Shown here one piece after another: positions 14,757-16,112 of a stretch of DNA of 16,112 nucleotides. Under the pieces are notes generated by a model, which worked only from the letters and a program-made list of their open reading frames with translations, ran no database searches and was not told the DNA's origin. Origin of the DNA: Chloroflexota bacterium (lineage in GTDB: Bacteria > Chloroflexota > Limnocylindria > QHBO01); assembly GCA_020848055.1 (NCBI GenBank), contig JADLBB010000222.1:1-16112 (forward strand), written 5' to 3'. A program made the translations under genes and the position numbers. Positions within the stretch are counted from its first letter, which is position 1. Each line of letters opens with the position of its first letter.

Positions 14757-15491
14757 TCAGGGAATGATCAGCACCTGGCCGACGGAGATCTCGTCCGGAT
14801 CGTCGATGTTGTTGGCCGCCTGAAGCGCCGCCACCGTCGTGCCGAATCGCTGAGCGATGAGCGCCAGCGTATCTCCGGCGACGACCGTGTACGTGCGCGG
14901 CGCGGGCGTCGGAGCAGCCGTCGCGGGCTCGGGCGTGGGCCTGGAGGTGGGGGTGGGCCTCGGGGATGCGGTCGGCCCGGTGGTGGGAGTCGCCGAGGGC
15001 GTCGGGTGGAGCGTCATGGTGGCGCGCGGTGTCGGGGACAACCTCGCGGTTGGCGAACTCGTGGCGATTGCGGCCGATGGCGACGGCTGCGGCGTGGCGC
15101 CACGCCCACCGAATGCGCCGGCCACCAACCCGGCACCGCCCAAGGCACCCAGCAGGCCGATCGCCCCGACTCCGATGGCGAGAGCGCGCCGCGGGCGACG
15201 ACCTCGTCCGGCCAGCCCGCGCCAGGCCGGCTGCGGTGTCAGCAGCAGGCGGGTCGAGGTGAAACCGTCACCAGCGGCCTGGCGTGCCGGCGTGTCCACC
15301 CCGTCGCGCGCCCGGCGAGCGAGGAAGCGTTCGCATCTGGCATGTTCAACGGTCAGGCACAGGCGCGCCTGAGTCGATCGATCAACCTCGCTTGGACTGT
15401 CGGTGGCCTGGCAGCGGTGCGCCGGCTCGACCCCATCCACCGCGGCATGGGGGTCGCCTGCCAGGCGGAGGAACGGGCAGACGCGATCCAC
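14757..15491 (-). CDS. Membrane-anchored LysM-domain protein with N-terminal four-cysteine motif
   Basis: A 244-residue protein. Residues 1-60 carry four spaced cysteines (C5 in CPFLRLAGDP, C27 in PAHRC, C45 in RLCL, C53 in ARCERF). The pattern resembles the CPYLG...C...C...C module I recall in Chloroflexota proteins, possibly metal-binding. One hydrophobic span lies at about 103-127 after a basic stretch (RGRRPRRAL). A Pro/Thr/Ser-rich linker follows (about 132-198), then a single LysM domain (200-244: YTVVAGDTLALIAQRFGTTV). The charge pattern suggests Cys module inside, LysM outside, binding cell-wall glycan. No enzyme domain is present. The GTG start has no Shine-Dalgarno; TATCCT lies seven bases upstream. 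It follows 5S rRNA by 77 nt. Confidence 0.85.
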   Translation of the reverse strand: MDRVCPFLRLAGDPHAAVDGVEPAHRCQATDSPSEVDRSTQARLCLTVEHARCERFLARRARDGVDTPARQAAGDGFTSTRLLLTPQPAWRGLAGRGRRPRRALAIGVGAIGLLGALGGAGLVAGAFGGRGATPQPSPSAAIATSSPTARLSPTPRATMTLHPTPSATPTTGPTASPRPTPTSRPTPEPATAAPTPAPRTYTVVAGDTLALIAQRFGTTVAALQAANNIDDPDEISVGQVLIIP

Positions 15492-15498
15492 GCGGTCG

Positions 15499-15504
15499 AG
15501 GATA
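15499..15504 (-). promoter_or_regulatory. Candidate -10 of a leaderless LysM transcript
   Basis: TATCCT on the minus strand is seven bases before the GTG at 15491, so transcription would begin at or next to the start codon. The lack of a Shine-Dalgarno agrees. The -35 is poor (CGGACG at 18 bases). Confidence 0.35.
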
Positions 15505-15517
15505 CCGAGGCTGCGAC

Positions 15518-15533
15518 ATCGGCGTCCGCCGAT
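15518..15533 (-). terminator. Hairpin after 5S rRNA, possible rrn terminator
   Basis: ATCGGCG and CGCCGAT pair about 36 nt after the 5S 3' end. No T-tract follows on the minus strand. It may terminate the rRNA transcript weakly or by a factor, or simply lie in the LysM promoter region. Confidence 0.25.
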
Positions 15534-15568
15534 CGGGAGACATCCGTCGGTCCGAAGGAAATGAAATA

Positions 15569-15686
15569 TCCCGGCGACGACCTATTTTCCCAGGGAGTTG
15601 CCCCCCGAGTATCTTCGGCGCTGGAGAGCTTAACTTCCGTGTTCGGGAAGGGAACGGGTGGATCCTCTCCGCTAGCGTCACCGGGA
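15569..15686 (-). rRNA. rrf: 5S ribosomal RNA
   Basis: The minus strand from 15686 reads a 118-nt 5S rRNA. The ends TCCCGGTGACG and CGTCGCCGGGA form the terminal helix over more than ten pairs. The conserved CCCGAACACGGAAGTTAAGC core and CCAGCGCCGA are present. It lies downstream of 23S rRNA in the usual order. End positions are set from the terminal helix and may be off by one or two bases. Confidence 0.96.
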
Positions 15687-15702
15687 TAGATCTTCAATTA
15701 CC

Positions 15703-15729
15703 GACCCTCGCCTCGTCGCGAGGCGGGTC
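15703..15729 (-). other. Hairpin in the 23S-5S spacer
   Basis: CGCCTCG and CGAGGCG pair around a TCG loop, extended by GACC/GGTC beyond a two-base bulge. It is probably an rRNA processing structure. Confidence 0.4.
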
Positions 15730-15761
15730 GAAGGGTGGAAGCGATCGATCATTCGAGGCGG

Positions 15762-15776
15762 CGGCCACGTTGGCCG
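15762..15776 (-). other. Second hairpin in the 23S-5S spacer
   Basis: CGGCCA and TGGCCG pair around a three-base loop, about 44 nt after the 23S 3' end. It is probably a processing element. No tRNA lies in this spacer. Confidence 0.35.
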
Positions 15777-15819
15777 TCGATTCGGACGCGATCCAGCAAC
15801 GTGCTAGTCGCGTGAACTA

Positions 15820-16112
15820 GGTCAAGCCCTCGACCATTAGTGCCTGCTTCGCTGAACGCATTGCTGCGGCTTACACGTGCGGCCTATCAAACAGCTAGTC
15901 TCGCTGCGGTCTTACCTGGTTAACCCAGTGGGGAACCTCATCTTGAGGCGAGCTTCGCACTTAGATGCTTTCAGTGCTTATCCCAACCGAACATACCTAC
16001 CCAGCAATGCCATTGGCATGACACCTGGTACAACATTGGTTCGTCCACTCCGGTCCTCTCGTACTAGGAGCAGCTCCTCTCAAGTTCCCTGCGCCCACGG
16101 CGGATAGAGACC
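15820..16112 (-). rRNA. rrl: 23S ribosomal RNA (3' end only; 5' part beyond window)
   Basis: The minus strand from the right edge is the last 290 nt or so of 23S rRNA. The sarcin-ricin loop AGTACGAGAGGACC is at 16065-16052, followed by conserved helix sequences and the usual 3' terminus GGTCGAGGGCTTGACC. The 3' end is placed at about 15820 by analogy with other bacteria. The molecule continues outside the window. Confidence 0.96.

Noticed and set aside
15353..15697. Minus-strand open frames across 5S rRNA
   Set aside because: They cross a certain 5S rRNA gene and the true LysM frame; neither shows a protein motif.
15877..16107. A plus-strand open frame of 76 codons
   Set aside because: It is antisense to the conserved 3' end of 23S rRNA, a common false gene call.

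Overview
The window is a high-GC bacterial chromosome segment coding almost entirely on the minus strand for core functions: translation, proteostasis, isoprenoid synthesis and rRNA. The only plus-strand gene is mutM. High GC, GTG/TTG starts, TANNNT-type -10 boxes, a LysM protein with an N-terminal four-cysteine motif of a kind I associate with Chloroflexota, and the gene order together suggest an uncultured Chloroflexota-like organism (Limnocylindria/Ellin6529 type). That assignment is an inference; a 23S rRNA search would settle it.

Read in the direction of transcription, from the right edge leftwards: the 3' end of 23S rRNA, 5S rRNA, and a membrane-anchored LysM protein. Then comes mutM, convergent with the LysM gene and divergent from rpsA. 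Next is the long minus-strand series: rpsA (S1 protein with long acidic/Ala/Pro-rich ends), clpC, radA, a YacL-like PIN/TRAM membrane protein, an ispD-ispF fusion and rlmB. After that come tRNA-Thr(UGU), tRNA-Tyr(GUA), tRNA-Thr(GGU), a polytopic membrane protein of unknown function, rpmG, tRNA-Trp(CCA), secE, nusG, rplK, rplA, and the start of rplJ, cut by the left edge.

This order is a shortened form of the Bacillus subtilis clpC-radA-disA-yacL-ispD-ispF-...-rlmB-...-rpmG-secE-nusG-rplK-rplA-rplJ chromosome block. disA, gltX/cysE/cysS/mrnC, yacP and sigH are absent, and ctsR-mcsA-mcsB is not found upstream of clpC. The thr-tyr-thr tRNA cluster ahead of the secE block recalls the E. coli thrU-tyrU-glyT-thrT-tufB-secE arrangement without glyT and tufB.

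Several gene pairs overlap by four bases (ATGA or GTGA: secE/nusG, rplK/rplA, ispDF/rlmB; the PIN/TRAM stop lies just upstream of ispDF), which points to tight co-translation. Two very good sigma-70-like promoters stand before tRNA-Tyr and before rpmG; a weaker one precedes the PIN/TRAM gene. Structured leaders precede rplK, rplJ and rpsA, where ribosomal-protein autoregulation would be expected.

No stretch over 300 bases lacks a gene. The largest gaps are rplA-rplJ (about 245 nt, structured leader), rpsA-mutM (about 220 nt, divergent control region), tRNA-Tyr to tRNA-Thr(GGU) (about 147 nt, nothing recognised), rpsA-clpC (about 137 nt) and the 23S-5S spacer (about 133 nt, two hairpins). I see no mobile element, CRISPR array, toxin-antitoxin, defence system or biosynthetic cluster. 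I do not find a convincing new system; the points worth a second look are regulatory structures, unusual protein extensions and one unknown membrane protein.
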